A stretch of DNA of 64,000 nucleotides, taken from assembly GCF_947654165.1 (NCBI RefSeq), contig NZ_CANTKB010000001.1:196727-260726 (forward strand). The letters are read 5' to 3'. Below, piece after piece: positions 35,265-44,045 of the stretch. The notes beneath the pieces are model-generated. The model made no database searches. It saw nothing but the letters and a program-made list of their open reading frames with translations, and was not told where the DNA came from. The translations under genes and the position numbers were made by a program. The stretch is from an uncultured Blautia sp. (GTDB taxonomy: Bacteria; Bacillota; Clostridia; Lachnospirales; Lachnospiraceae). Every line of letters starts with the position of its first letter. Positions within the stretch are counted from its first letter, which is position 1.

Positions 35265-36533
35265 TTAAGCAAATAGTTTTTTCGCTGCTTCTATGAGATA
35301 ATAGGTATCTTTCACCCCTACAGTCTCATACGGAGAGTGCATAGCCAACTGTGGAAGTCCGATATCAACACTGTTTAAGGCAACTTTGGTATTTGAAATG
35401 TTTCCCAGGGTAGATCCTCCCGGGATATCAGAGTTGTTGGTAAAGGTCTGATATGGAACTTCTGCCTGGCTGCACAAATCTTTAAACATAGCCGCAGACA
35501 CTGCATCTGTACAGTATTTCTGATTTCCGGAATATTTGATCACAATTCCCTGGTTCAGAACAGGGCGGTTTACCGGATCTGATTTTTCTGCATGATTGGG
35601 ATGGAGTGCATGTCCATTGTCTGCTGAAATCATAAAGCTGTCTGCCAGTGCTCTTAAATAATCTTCATAATCCATCCCAAGACCACGTACCATACGGACC
35701 AGCACATCGTAGAGGAAAGTAGATGCTGCACCCTGTTTGGTACTGCTTCCCACTTCTTCGTTATCTAACACACAGTGTACTGCTGCGTATTCTTTTTTCT
35801 CCCCGCCAAGGAATCCCTTCAAAGATGCAAAGGCACACTGGAGATCATCCAGTCTTCCTATGGATAAAAATTCTTCCTGTGCACCCCAGATACAGCCTTT
35901 CTGTCGGTTGTACAGAAACAGATCATGTCCCAGAATGTCTTCTGCTTTTACACCTGCTGCCTGTGCAATGGTTTCCATAAAAGTATCCTTTGCTGCAATC
36001 TCTCCATACAGAGGCAGCATATCTTTCTGAGCACTGTACTGATATCCCTCATTGGCCTGACGATTCATATGAATAGCCAGGTTTGGAATCATCACAAGGT
36101 CTCTGTCCACATCTACCAGTTTTGTGACAAATTCATCCTTTTCCTTTACTACCACACGGCCTGCTATAGAAAGAGGACGGTCAAACCATGGTGCACAGAG
36201 CATTCCTCCATATCGCTCCACATTCAGTTTTACATATTTATTTTCTACAGTCATCTCCGGGTTATCTTTAATCTTAAAAGTTGGAGAGTCGCTGTGGCTT
36301 GCCATAATGCGGAAGCCTTTCAGTCCTTCCTTGGGTACTGTAAATGCAATCAGGGAAGAGTCGTTCCTGGTAACGAAATAACGACCGCCCTTTTCAATGT
36401 TCCACTTATCCTTTTCTCTTAATTCTGAATAGCCTTCCTGTTCCAGAATTTCTTTCATAGTTGCTACTGCCTGAAAACAGGTTGGACTCTTTTCAATAAA
36501 CTGTATCAATTCTTTTGCTGTCTGCTGAAACAT
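35265..36533 (-). CDS. M18 family aminopeptidase (aspartyl aminopeptidase-like)
   Basis: A 422-residue cytoplasmic metallopeptidase. Metal ligands and catalytic residues are visible: H and D in IMASHSDSP, the EE pair in VLDNEEVGSSTKQG, D in FMISADNGHALHPN, and H in PQLAMHSPYETVG near the C-terminus. This matches the M18 dodecameric aminopeptidases (ApeB, DNPEP). It lies 18 bp downstream of the molybdenum hydroxylase large-subunit gene, with a terminator after it. It thus appears to be the fourth gene of that operon, an unexpected partnership. Confidence 0.92.
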   Translation of the reverse strand: MFQQTAKELIQFIEKSPTCFQAVATMKEILEQEGYSELREKDKWNIEKGGRYFVTRNDSSLIAFTVPKEGLKGFRIMASHSDSPTFKIKDNPEMTVENKYVKLNVERYGGMLCAPWFDRPLSIAGRVVVKEKDEFVTKLVDVDRDLVMIPNLAIHMNRQANEGYQYSAQKDMLPLYGEIAAKDTFMETIAQAAGVKAEDILGHDLFLYNRQKGCIWGAQEEFLSIGRLDDLQCAFASLKGFLGGEKKEYAAVHCVLDNEEVGSSTKQGAASTFLYDVLVRMVRGLGMDYEDYLRALADSFMISADNGHALHPNHAEKSDPVNRPVLNQGIVIKYSGNQKYCTDAVSAAMFKDLCSQAEVPYQTFTNNSDIPGGSTLGNISNTKVALNSVDIGLPQLAMHSPYETVGVKDTYYLIEAAKKLFA

Positions 36534-36551
36534 ATTTTAGCCTCTTTTCTA

Positions 36552-38843
36552 CTATTTACTTTCCTGTCTTTTTAATAATTCCATTGCGATTTTTTCTGCG
36601 GTGATAGGCATTTCACGGATACGGACGCCCACGGCATTATAAACTGCGTTTGCAATGGCAGGACATGGTGTATTGATAACAATTTCCCCAATGGATTTCG
36701 CACCAAACGGGTGGGATTTTTCATAGCTTGGAGCAAAGTCCACACGGATTTTTCCCACATCCTGTCTGGATGGAATCTTGTACTGCATCAGGGAATTGTT
36801 TCTGAGCTGTCCTTTTTCATTATACTGGATATCTTCATAAAGTGCCATACCGATTCCCTGGGCCAGTCCGCCTTCTATCTGAACTCTTGCCAGATTTGGA
36901 TTGATCGGTGTTCCACAGTCTGTTACAGCTACATAATCCAGAAGTTCGATTGCTCCTGTCTCGGTATCGATCTCTACTTCTGCCATACCAGCCATAAATG
37001 GAGGCGGTGAGATTTTAGAAGAACGGGATGCAGATGCCTGAAGGCTGGTATTGTTTCCGCAAGTTCCTTTGACTGCGATCTCTTCCAGAGAAACACTTCT
37101 TTCCCCGTCAAGTTCATATACTCTTTTGCCGTCAAAATCCACATCTTCCAGATTTTTCTCTAACATAGATGCACCTAATTCTTTAATCTTCCCACAAAGC
37201 TGCTGGCAAGCGTCTGCAACTGCAATTCCTGTGATATAGGTTGTAGCTGATGCATAAGAACCGGAATCATAAGGTGAAACATCTGTATCTACACCGAATA
37301 CTACGATATTATCAAAATCTGTTTCCAGGATGTCTGCTGCCATCTGGGAAAGAATGGTATCACACCCTGTTCCCATATCGGTTGCACCCAGGCTTAATGT
37401 ATAGGAGCCATCTTCTCCAAGCTTAATGGAAGCCCCTCCTACGTCAACCCCTGCAATGGAAGAACCCTGCATGGCAAGTGCTGCTCCCACTCCACGGATT
37501 TTTCCGTTTCCCATGTCTTTTCTTGGATATTTTTCATCCCAGCCAATCATTGCTTTTGCTTTTTCTACGCACTGATCCAGGGTACAGCTCGTTACAACCG
37601 GGCTTCCGTCATATCCCATGAAGGGATCTCCTTCTCTGGATAAGTTCAGTTCTCTGAACTTCACCGGATCCATGCCCATCTTATAAGCCAGTTCATCTAC
37701 TGCGGATTCCACTGCAAAGATCCCCTGTGTGGCTCCGTATCCTCTGTATGCACCTGCTGACATGCGGTTTGTATAGACCACCTCATAGGTGAAACGGTAC
37801 GCCTCTTTTTTTCCGTATAATCCTAATGGCTTATGTCCGGAAAGTCCTACTGTTGTAGGACCATGCTCACCATAAGCACCTGTATTGGATAAGGTATGGA
37901 TATCCATTGCCTTCAAAATTCCATTTTCGTCTGCTCCCAGGCGTACGGTCACTTCCATCTCATGGCGTGGGGAAGAGCAGATCTGTGATTCATAACGGCT
38001 GAACACTAGTTTTGCAGGACGTTTTGTCTTCAGGGTCACAAGTGCCGGATAAACTTCTGTCACCGCAGTCTGTTTCGCACCGAAACCTCCTCCGATACGC
38101 GGTTTCACAACACGGACATTAGAAGCTCCGATTCCAAGGGCACGGCCCAGGATTCTTCTGACATGAAATGGCACCTGAGTAGAAGTAACTACGTTCATAC
38201 GGCCAAAATAATCTAAGTATGTATAGCTGCGGAAAGTTTCCATCATGGCCTGCTGGTTTGCTTTTGTATGATAAGTTTTTTCAACTGTGTATTTACAATG
38301 TTTCAAAACCTCGTCCACATCTCCTGCACTCTCTTCTCTCATGGCACAGAGATTTCTCTTGTTGTCTGCCCCCACCGGAACCTTGGATTCCCAATCTTCT
38401 TCAGGGTGGATCACAACAGGATTATCTTTTGCCTGGTGAAAATCAAGCACCGCATCCAGAACCTGATATTTTACTTTTATTAATTTTAATGCTTTGTCTA
38501 CTGCCTTCTCTGTCTCTCCTGCTACAATGGCAACATTATCTCCCACAAAACGGACTCTCTGATCAAGAATGAGCCTGTCGTATGGACTAAGCTCCGGATA
38601 GGTCTGTCCTGCAAGGGTAAAACGCTGCTGTGGAACGTCTTTGTAAGTGAGCACACAGGCAATCCCCGGAACTTTCAGAGCAGCTTCTGTGTGAATTTCT
38701 TCAATCAGGGCATGAGCATGAGGACTTCTTAAGAGCTTGACGATCAGGCAGTCCTTTGGTGCAATATCATCTGTATATACCGGCTGTCCGGTCACCAGTG
38801 CCATAGAATCTTTTTTCTGCACAGAGGTATTTACATATTTCAT
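36552..38843 (-). CDS. Molybdenum hydroxylase large subunit (xanthine dehydrogenase family)
   Basis: A 763-residue molybdopterin-binding subunit. An N-terminal aldehyde oxidase/xanthine dehydrogenase a/b hammerhead domain (ALVTGQPVYTDDIAP, HAHALIEEIHTEAALKVPGI) comes first. The cofactor-binding region follows, with RIGGGFGAKQ, AYRGYGATQG, GATDMGTGCDTILSQ and the catalytic Glu in HPFGAKSIGEIVI. Such enzymes hydroxylate purines, nicotinate or similar aromatic heterocycles; the substrate is not evident. It lies 2 bp after the [2Fe-2S] subunit gene. No XdhC-type maturation or molybdopterin synthesis genes occur in this window. Confidence 0.9.
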   Translation of the reverse strand: MKYVNTSVQKKDSMALVTGQPVYTDDIAPKDCLIVKLLRSPHAHALIEEIHTEAALKVPGIACVLTYKDVPQQRFTLAGQTYPELSPYDRLILDQRVRFVGDNVAIVAGETEKAVDKALKLIKVKYQVLDAVLDFHQAKDNPVVIHPEEDWESKVPVGADNKRNLCAMREESAGDVDEVLKHCKYTVEKTYHTKANQQAMMETFRSYTYLDYFGRMNVVTSTQVPFHVRRILGRALGIGASNVRVVKPRIGGGFGAKQTAVTEVYPALVTLKTKRPAKLVFSRYESQICSSPRHEMEVTVRLGADENGILKAMDIHTLSNTGAYGEHGPTTVGLSGHKPLGLYGKKEAYRFTYEVVYTNRMSAGAYRGYGATQGIFAVESAVDELAYKMGMDPVKFRELNLSREGDPFMGYDGSPVVTSCTLDQCVEKAKAMIGWDEKYPRKDMGNGKIRGVGAALAMQGSSIAGVDVGGASIKLGEDGSYTLSLGATDMGTGCDTILSQMAADILETDFDNIVVFGVDTDVSPYDSGSYASATTYITGIAVADACQQLCGKIKELGASMLEKNLEDVDFDGKRVYELDGERSVSLEEIAVKGTCGNNTSLQASASRSSKISPPPFMAGMAEVEIDTETGAIELLDYVAVTDCGTPINPNLARVQIEGGLAQGIGMALYEDIQYNEKGQLRNNSLMQYKIPSRQDVGKIRVDFAPSYEKSHPFGAKSIGEIVINTPCPAIANAVYNAVGVRIREMPITAEKIAMELLKRQESK

Positions 38844-38845
38844 GC

Positions 38846-39319
38846 TTACATTCCCTCCTTTTCCTGCTGTTTTTTATATTCCAGATATTTCAGTACACTT
38901 CTGGTCTGTCCCATAAAACCGCTGCATCGGCATAGATTTCCTGCCATGTATTCATTGATTTCTTCCTCTGTTGGGTCATCCAGTTCTTTCAGCATCGCAA
39001 AAATATTCATCATAAATCCAGGATTACAGAACCCGCACTGCTCCGCACCTTCTTTTGCCAGAAAGCTTCCGATCTCCTCTGCTTCCTCCTGCATTCCTTC
39101 CAGTGTGACCACATGTTTTCCGTCTGCCCTTGCGGCAAGAAAACTACAGGATAAAACCGGTTTTTCTTCTAATAACACTGTGCAAAGTCCGCAGTTTGCC
39201 GTTTCACATCCACGCTTTACACTGTAACATCCCTTTTCTCTTAATAAATCAAGAAGCAGGGTATCCGGCTCAATTTCTGCCTGGATTTTCTTTCCATTCA
39301 ACCAGAATTTAATTTCCAT
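38846..39319 (-). CDS. Molybdenum hydroxylase [2Fe-2S] subunit
   Basis: A 157-residue protein with two [2Fe-2S] clusters. The plant-type N-terminal cluster uses C38, C43, C46 (RGCETANCGLC) and C58. The C-terminal helical-bundle cluster uses QCGFCNPG and NLCRCSG. It carries electrons from the molybdenum centre to the FAD subunit. It sits between the FAD and molybdopterin subunit genes with 2- and 21-bp gaps. Confidence 0.93.
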   Translation of the reverse strand: MEIKFWLNGKKIQAEIEPDTLLLDLLREKGCYSVKRGCETANCGLCTVLLEEKPVLSCSFLAARADGKHVVTLEGMQEEAEEIGSFLAKEGAEQCGFCNPGFMMNIFAMLKELDDPTEEEINEYMAGNLCRCSGFMGQTRSVLKYLEYKKQQEKEGM

Positions 39320-39340
39320 AGGTATCTTCCTCCTGACTCC

Positions 39341-40162
39341 TTAGTTCTCTGTTTCCAATGACGCTGCCTGCAGAAGAGCTCTCTTGACTAATACCTTTAC
39401 CAGAAGGCTTCTGTATTCTTTAGATGCTCTCATATTGCTGCCTGTAGGTACCTGACTCTGCACATACAGGGCAAATTTTTCTGCTGCTGCTTCCTGTTCT
39501 TCTCCTGACAGTGCAAGGAAATTTTCTAAAATCCCCTCCTGATCACGGATGATCCTGGCTCTTGACGGACATGCACCAAGAACCGCCTTGCACACATTCT
39601 CCGGTGAAATAGAAACTCCACATGCCAGTACCGGAAAATCTGTTTTGCTGTTTCTCTGACTCAAATAAACAGTTTTTAACGGCTGTTTTTTCACGATCAC
39701 ACGCACTAAAATATCACGATTCGGTTTGCTTGCTGCAAATTCTTCCATGGAAATGATTCCGCCTTTGTATAATTCCACGTAAGAATCCATTGCAAGAAAC
39801 ATAGTCAGTACATCTGAAAATCCGAATCTGCCAAAAATGCTGCCGCCCACGGTAGCACTGTTTCGAAACTGCACTCCCACAATATGACGAAGGCTTTCTT
39901 TCACTGCACCATGAGTATACGCATCCAGTCCCCTGTCCGTCTCCAGGATTCTAAGAGATGTCATGGCACCGATTCGGAATTCTTCTCCTGTCTCTTCTAT
40001 GGTGTCAAGACCTAATCCTGACAGATCAATGGCTGTACTTACCATTCTGTTTCCCATTTTCAGCCATACCATACCGCCCAATACGCAGGCACTCTTCTTC
40101 TGGTTTAGTTCATAGGCTTCTTCCAGGTCTTTCACCTTTCTGTATTCTTTGATTTTTAACAT
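39341..40162 (-). CDS. Molybdenum hydroxylase FAD-binding subunit
   Basis: A 273-residue protein. The ATG at 40162 is preceded by AAGAGGA; a GTG at 40204 lies inside the leader hairpin and is rejected. FAD-binding features are ACVLGGMVWLKMG and the TVGGSIFGRFGFSDVLTMFLAMDSYVEL region of the CO dehydrogenase/xanthine dehydrogenase medium subunit. It is the first gene of the operon; a promoter and an intrinsic terminator lie in the 110 bp upstream. Confidence 0.9.
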   Translation of the reverse strand: MLKIKEYRKVKDLEEAYELNQKKSACVLGGMVWLKMGNRMVSTAIDLSGLGLDTIEETGEEFRIGAMTSLRILETDRGLDAYTHGAVKESLRHIVGVQFRNSATVGGSIFGRFGFSDVLTMFLAMDSYVELYKGGIISMEEFAASKPNRDILVRVIVKKQPLKTVYLSQRNSKTDFPVLACGVSISPENVCKAVLGACPSRARIIRDQEGILENFLALSGEEQEAAAEKFALYVQSQVPTGSNMRASKEYRSLLVKVLVKRALLQAASLETEN

Positions 40163-40192
40163 TTCTTTTCCTCTTAACTTTCTGAATAACTG

Positions 40193-40219
40193 CGAAAAAA
40201 GCACTGCTTATGCAGTGCT
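40193..40219 (-). terminator. Leader terminator (attenuator candidate) of the molybdenum hydroxylase operon
   Basis: On the minus strand AGCACTGC-ATAA-GCAGTGCT is directly followed by TTTTTTCG. The perfect 8-bp hairpin lies downstream of the operon promoter and about 37 bp before the first start codon. The only upstream gene is divergent, so the hairpin can only act on this operon's own leader. Confidence 0.75.
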
Positions 40220-40241
40220 CCTATGTTGTTTTTCTTTATTC

Positions 40242-40271
40242 AGTATATCATACACATTTTAAGAGAAGCAA
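40242..40271 (-). promoter_or_regulatory. Putative promoter of the molybdenum hydroxylase operon
   Basis: On the minus strand TTGCTT (40266-40271) and TATACT (40242-40247) are 18 bp apart. Transcription would begin near 40235, leaving a leader of about 15 bases before the terminator hairpin. Confidence 0.55.
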
Positions 40272-40371
40272 GCTTTTTCTCTTTCCTTTTCTCTAAATCT
40301 GTATTAGAATCTAATTGTTTAAAGGTATTTTTTCATACCGTAATACATAGGAAGGAGATAAGACATAAATC

Positions 40372-41742
40372 ATGAAACAATCAACAGATTTAGGAAAGGA
40401 CAAAGTGCCCCTTCTTGTTCTGAAACTGGCAGTTCCTTCCATGATCGCCCAATTTGTCACTGTTTTATACAGTATCATTGACCGTATGTTTATCGGAAAC
40501 ATTCAGAATATCGGAGATATTGCTCTGGCAGGAGTAGGGGTCTGCGGTCCTATTGTGACTCTGCTCACCTCCTTTGGCACTTTGATCGGACTTGGCGGTT
40601 CAATTCTCATGGCTATGCGTATGGGAGCCGGATTAAAAAAAGAGGCTGAATCCATTCTGGCACACAGTTTTGCTTTGCTGGTAATATTCTCAGGTCTATT
40701 GACCTTGATTTTTATGTTGAGTAAAAATCATCTTCTGAACTGGTTTGGTGCAAGCCCCATGACTTTTCCCTATGCTAACACCTATATGACCATTTATACC
40801 GCAGGTACTTTTTTTGCACTCATGGCCATTGGTCTGAATTATTTCATCACCTGTCAGGGATTTCCCGCAGTGGGAATGTTCACAGTCCTTATTGGTGCCC
40901 TGACCAATATTGTACTGGATCCTGTTTTTATTTTCCTGCTGGACATGGGAGTCGCAGGAGCTGCCTGGGCTACGGTAATTGCACAGTTTGCATCCTGTGC
41001 TTTTGCTTTCTGCTTCCTGATCGGAAAGAAAGTTCCCATTAAGATCATCCGCCTGAAGAAAGAAATGTTTTCCAAAAACATCACCGCACGAATCATCAGT
41101 CTTGGTCTTTCCCCTTTTCTGATCCTGGCAACAGACAGCGTTATCATCATTGTAATGAACACTGTGCTTCAGAAATACGGCGGACCGAAAGAAGGAGACC
41201 TGCTCATCACCTGTGCCACCATTGTCCAAAGCTACATGATGCTGATCACAGGCCCTATGCTTGGTATCTCCAGCGGAACTCAGGCAATCCTCAGTTACAA
41301 TTATGGTGCTAAAGAGACAAAGCGTGTCAGAAAAGCGGAAAAATATATCCTGATTCTATGCCTTTGTTTTACATCATTTATGTTCATTTTGTCCAGGATC
41401 GTGCCGGAATATTTTATCCGCATCTTTACCAGGGAACCGGAGCTTACGGATTTGTGTGTCTGGGGAATCCATATTTTTACCTTAATGATCATTCCGTTAA
41501 GCTTCCAATACGTCTTTGTAGATGGCTTCACGGCCCTTGGAAGAAGCAAAACTGCTTTGTTCCTCTCCATGTTCCGAAAAGGAGATTACATGCTGTTTAC
41601 CATTTTACTGCCTGCCTTTTTCGGTGCAAGAAGTGCTTTTTATGCACAGCCTCTGGCAGATGGAATTGCTGCCACAATGTCCATTATTGCATTCTTACTT
41701 GTCTTTAACAAACATTTACGGAAACAGGAGGTCTCCCTATGA
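40372..41742 (+). CDS. MATE family efflux transporter
   Basis: A 456-residue protein with 12 hydrophobic segments in two repeated halves, typical of the DinF/NorM superfamily: KLAVPSMIAQFVTVLYSIIDRMFIGNI near the start and AITNI-like GALTNIVLDPVFIF in the first half. It exports cationic drugs or metabolites with Na+ or H+ exchange. The start at 40372 follows GGAAGGAG. It overlaps the SH3 lipoprotein gene by ATGA, so the two are translationally coupled. Confidence 0.92.
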   Translation: MKQSTDLGKDKVPLLVLKLAVPSMIAQFVTVLYSIIDRMFIGNIQNIGDIALAGVGVCGPIVTLLTSFGTLIGLGGSILMAMRMGAGLKKEAESILAHSFALLVIFSGLLTLIFMLSKNHLLNWFGASPMTFPYANTYMTIYTAGTFFALMAIGLNYFITCQGFPAVGMFTVLIGALTNIVLDPVFIFLLDMGVAGAAWATVIAQFASCAFAFCFLIGKKVPIKIIRLKKEMFSKNITARIISLGLSPFLILATDSVIIIVMNTVLQKYGGPKEGDLLITCATIVQSYMMLITGPMLGISSGTQAILSYNYGAKETKRVRKAEKYILILCLCFTSFMFILSRIVPEYFIRIFTREPELTDLCVWGIHIFTLMIIPLSFQYVFVDGFTALGRSKTALFLSMFRKGDYMLFTILLPAFFGARSAFYAQPLADGIAATMSIIAFLLVFNKHLRKQEVSL

Positions 41743-42389
41743 AAAAAACATTCACCATGCTTATCAAAACCGTTTTTCTCACTGCTCTTTTGACCTTATC
41801 AGGTTGTGGGGAAGAAGAACAGGCAAAAGCAGAAGAAGCGGAACTGGATGCAGTCTCCGCATCTTTAAACGGTACTCTTGTCCACTATACCGGCTCTCAG
41901 CTTTCACTGGAAACGGAAGAAGGAAAAACCCTGACGTTTGACAATTGTTCCCGTGCAGAGTTGGATCTAAAAAATGGAATTGTTCCTGGAAATGAGGTTC
42001 TTCTGGTCTATGTAGGAGCTCTCAATGATACGGATACCAGCAAAGTCCGTATTCGGAAAATCATTGTAGAAGATGATAACACGGGATTGATTTCTACGGA
42101 TGACGAAAGTACGGTCAGCGGATCTGCCGCATCCGGTGCTGTCTATTCTGACGCAGGATATGACGAACCGGAAAGCGGTGTTTCCGTAGAAAAAACCCAT
42201 GGTACCGGTTATATTACCGGAGGTGTCAATGTCCGTTCCGATGCCAAAAGCGGTTCTGAGATTCTGGGACATCTTGGTTCAGGAGATACGGTTACAGTCA
42301 CAGGAATCTGCGAAAATGGATGGTACCGGATTGTATTTGAAGAAAGAACTGCATATATCTGGAAAGATTATATTTCTTATAAGCAATAA
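41739..42389 (+). CDS. Lipoprotein with C-terminal SH3b domain
   Basis: A 216-residue protein with a signal and lipobox LSGCGEEE (about residues 20-27), so it should be membrane-anchored outside the cell. Residues 40-110 are a beta-rich region (GTLVHYTGSQLSLETEEGKTLTF) of unknown family. A Ser/Asp-rich linker leads to a C-terminal bacterial SH3 domain (GVNVRSDAKSGSEILGHLGSGDTVTVTG, WYRIVFEERTAYIWKDYI), expected to bind cell wall or peptide. Its start overlaps the MATE stop by ATGA. The link to the efflux pump is unexplained. Confidence 0.85.
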   Translation: MKKTFTMLIKTVFLTALLTLSGCGEEEQAKAEEAELDAVSASLNGTLVHYTGSQLSLETEEGKTLTFDNCSRAELDLKNGIVPGNEVLLVYVGALNDTDTSKVRIRKIIVEDDNTGLISTDDESTVSGSAASGAVYSDAGYDEPESGVSVEKTHGTGYITGGVNVRSDAKSGSEILGHLGSGDTVTVTGICENGWYRIVFEERTAYIWKDYISYKQ

Positions 42390-42416
42390 TTACCCAAACA
42401 GAAAGGAGAATGTATT

Positions 42417-43994
42417 ATGTTGAGAAACACCTTCAAAAACCCTCTGTTGTCAGGATTCTATCCTGACCCGTCAATCTGCAGAGTAGGGGAAGATTATTAT
42501 ATGGTCACTTCCTCTTTTGTTTATTACCCTGGCCTTCCTATCTTTCACAGCCGTGACTTGACTCACTGGGAACAGATTGGACATGGAATCCACCGGCCAG
42601 ATCAGCTTGATTATAAAAACTGTGAAACATCCCTCGGGCTGTGGGCTCCTACCATCAGGTATCATAATGGAACCTTTTATATTATCAACACATTTGTATC
42701 CGAAGGAAGAGAAGCAAGGAGAGATAACTATATCATTACAGCAAAAGAACCTTCCGGTCCATGGAGCGATCCCATCTTCATCGAAGGTGCTGACGGCATT
42801 GATTCCAGCCTCTTTTTTGATGATGACGGCTCCATATGGTATGCCGGAAACTACATCAGTGATGAACAGCTCTATGAAGGGCATCACGGCATCTACCTCA
42901 ATCAGTTAAACCCTGACACCTTTCAATTTGAAGGACCTCGATACATTATCTGGGACGGCAAAAAGACCTACAGCCGCTGGATAGAAGCCCCTCATATCTA
43001 CAAAAAAGACGGATGGTATTATCTGATGGTTGCAGAAGGCGGTACTTTTATCAATCACAGCGTACAGATTGCAAGATGCCGCACAATCCATGGTGATTAC
43101 GAAATATGCCCAAGAAACCCTCTGCTTTCACACCGGCATCTGCCTGTCCTAAATCCAATTTCTGTAACAGGACATGCCGATATTACGGATACACAAAATG
43201 GAGAGTGGTGGATGGTTCTTCTGGCTGTCCGGCCTTATTGTGGAGGGCATTATAATCTTGGCAGAGAAACCTTTATGGTTCCTATGGTTTGGGCAGAAGA
43301 TGGATGGCCAATGATAGATAATGAAAATGGTATGGTCAATGAGGAAGAACGTCTTCCAAATCTTCCAAAAACTGTTTATCCTCCTATACCTGAAAATGAT
43401 AATTTTGAATCTTCTTCCCTGCAGATGCAATGGAACACCATTCATCCGCCTTTAGACATGTTCTACAGCCTCACAGAACGTCCAGGATATCTCCGTTTGC
43501 AGTTACGTCCGGAAGTCATGGAAGAAATCTGTACACCTTCCTTTGTGGGAAGAAGACAATGCCACAAAGATTTTTTTGCCAGAACTTCCATGGAATTTCT
43601 GCCTTCCACCCCTTATGAAGAGGCAGGCATCGCATTAGTACAGGATGACCGTTTTCATTATTTAATGACTGTACGTGAAAAAGAAGCAATGTTGTTTCTC
43701 CAGTTGTGGAAAACAGAACATGGTAACAGAATCCTGCTTCAGGAAAAAGCTCTGAAGAATCGCAAAAATAAAATATATTTAAGTGTACAGGGTCATACGG
43801 AATCCTACAACTTTTACTATGGTTACGAAGAGCAGGAATGCATATTCTTTGCAGAAAATGTGGATGGCACTTTACTAAGCTCCGTAATAAACGAAGGTTT
43901 CACCGGAACGTATATTGGAATGTACGCAAGCTCCAATCATACCGATTCCTCTAACCATGCTGATTTCGACTGGTTCAACTACCAGGGTATATAA
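42417..43994 (+). CDS. GH43 beta-xylosidase/alpha-arabinofuranosidase
   Basis: A 525-residue intracellular enzyme, start ATG 42417 with AAAGGAG upstream. The propeller opens NPLLSGFYPDPSICRVGEDYYMVTSSFVYYPGLPIFHSRDL; its catalytic Asp, the ADGIDSSLFFDDDGSIWY segment and the acid Glu in WIEAPHIYKKDGWYYLMVAEGG are all present. A C-terminal concanavalin-like domain follows (VGRRQCHKDFFARTSMEF). It lies 27 bp after the SH3 lipoprotein gene without a terminator between, so it may share that transcript. With the GH3 and GH67 genes that follow it fits xylan side-chain and backbone hydrolysis. Confidence 0.92.
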   Translation: MLRNTFKNPLLSGFYPDPSICRVGEDYYMVTSSFVYYPGLPIFHSRDLTHWEQIGHGIHRPDQLDYKNCETSLGLWAPTIRYHNGTFYIINTFVSEGREARRDNYIITAKEPSGPWSDPIFIEGADGIDSSLFFDDDGSIWYAGNYISDEQLYEGHHGIYLNQLNPDTFQFEGPRYIIWDGKKTYSRWIEAPHIYKKDGWYYLMVAEGGTFINHSVQIARCRTIHGDYEICPRNPLLSHRHLPVLNPISVTGHADITDTQNGEWWMVLLAVRPYCGGHYNLGRETFMVPMVWAEDGWPMIDNENGMVNEEERLPNLPKTVYPPIPENDNFESSSLQMQWNTIHPPLDMFYSLTERPGYLRLQLRPEVMEEICTPSFVGRRQCHKDFFARTSMEFLPSTPYEEAGIALVQDDRFHYLMTVREKEAMLFLQLWKTEHGNRILLQEKALKNRKNKIYLSVQGHTESYNFYYGYEEQECIFFAENVDGTLLSSVINEGFTGTYIGMYASSNHTDSSNHADFDWFNYQGI

Positions 43995-43997
43995 GTA

Positions 43998-44045
43998 AAA
44001 AGTATCCTGCAAACAGCTTTTATCCACTGTTTGCAGGATACTTTT
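43998..44045. terminator. Bidirectional terminator between GH43 and GH3
   Basis: Perfect 19-bp arms (43998-44016 and 44027-44045; core GTATCCTGCAAACAG) with a 10-base loop and A/T tracts on both sides. The right arm includes two bases of the GH3 stop codon. Confidence 0.93.

Noticed and set aside
40182..40243. Inverted repeat CTGAATAA / TTATTCAG enclosing the leader terminator as an RNA antiterminator stem
   Set aside because: One arm overlaps the predicted -10 box, so most of it would not be transcribed.
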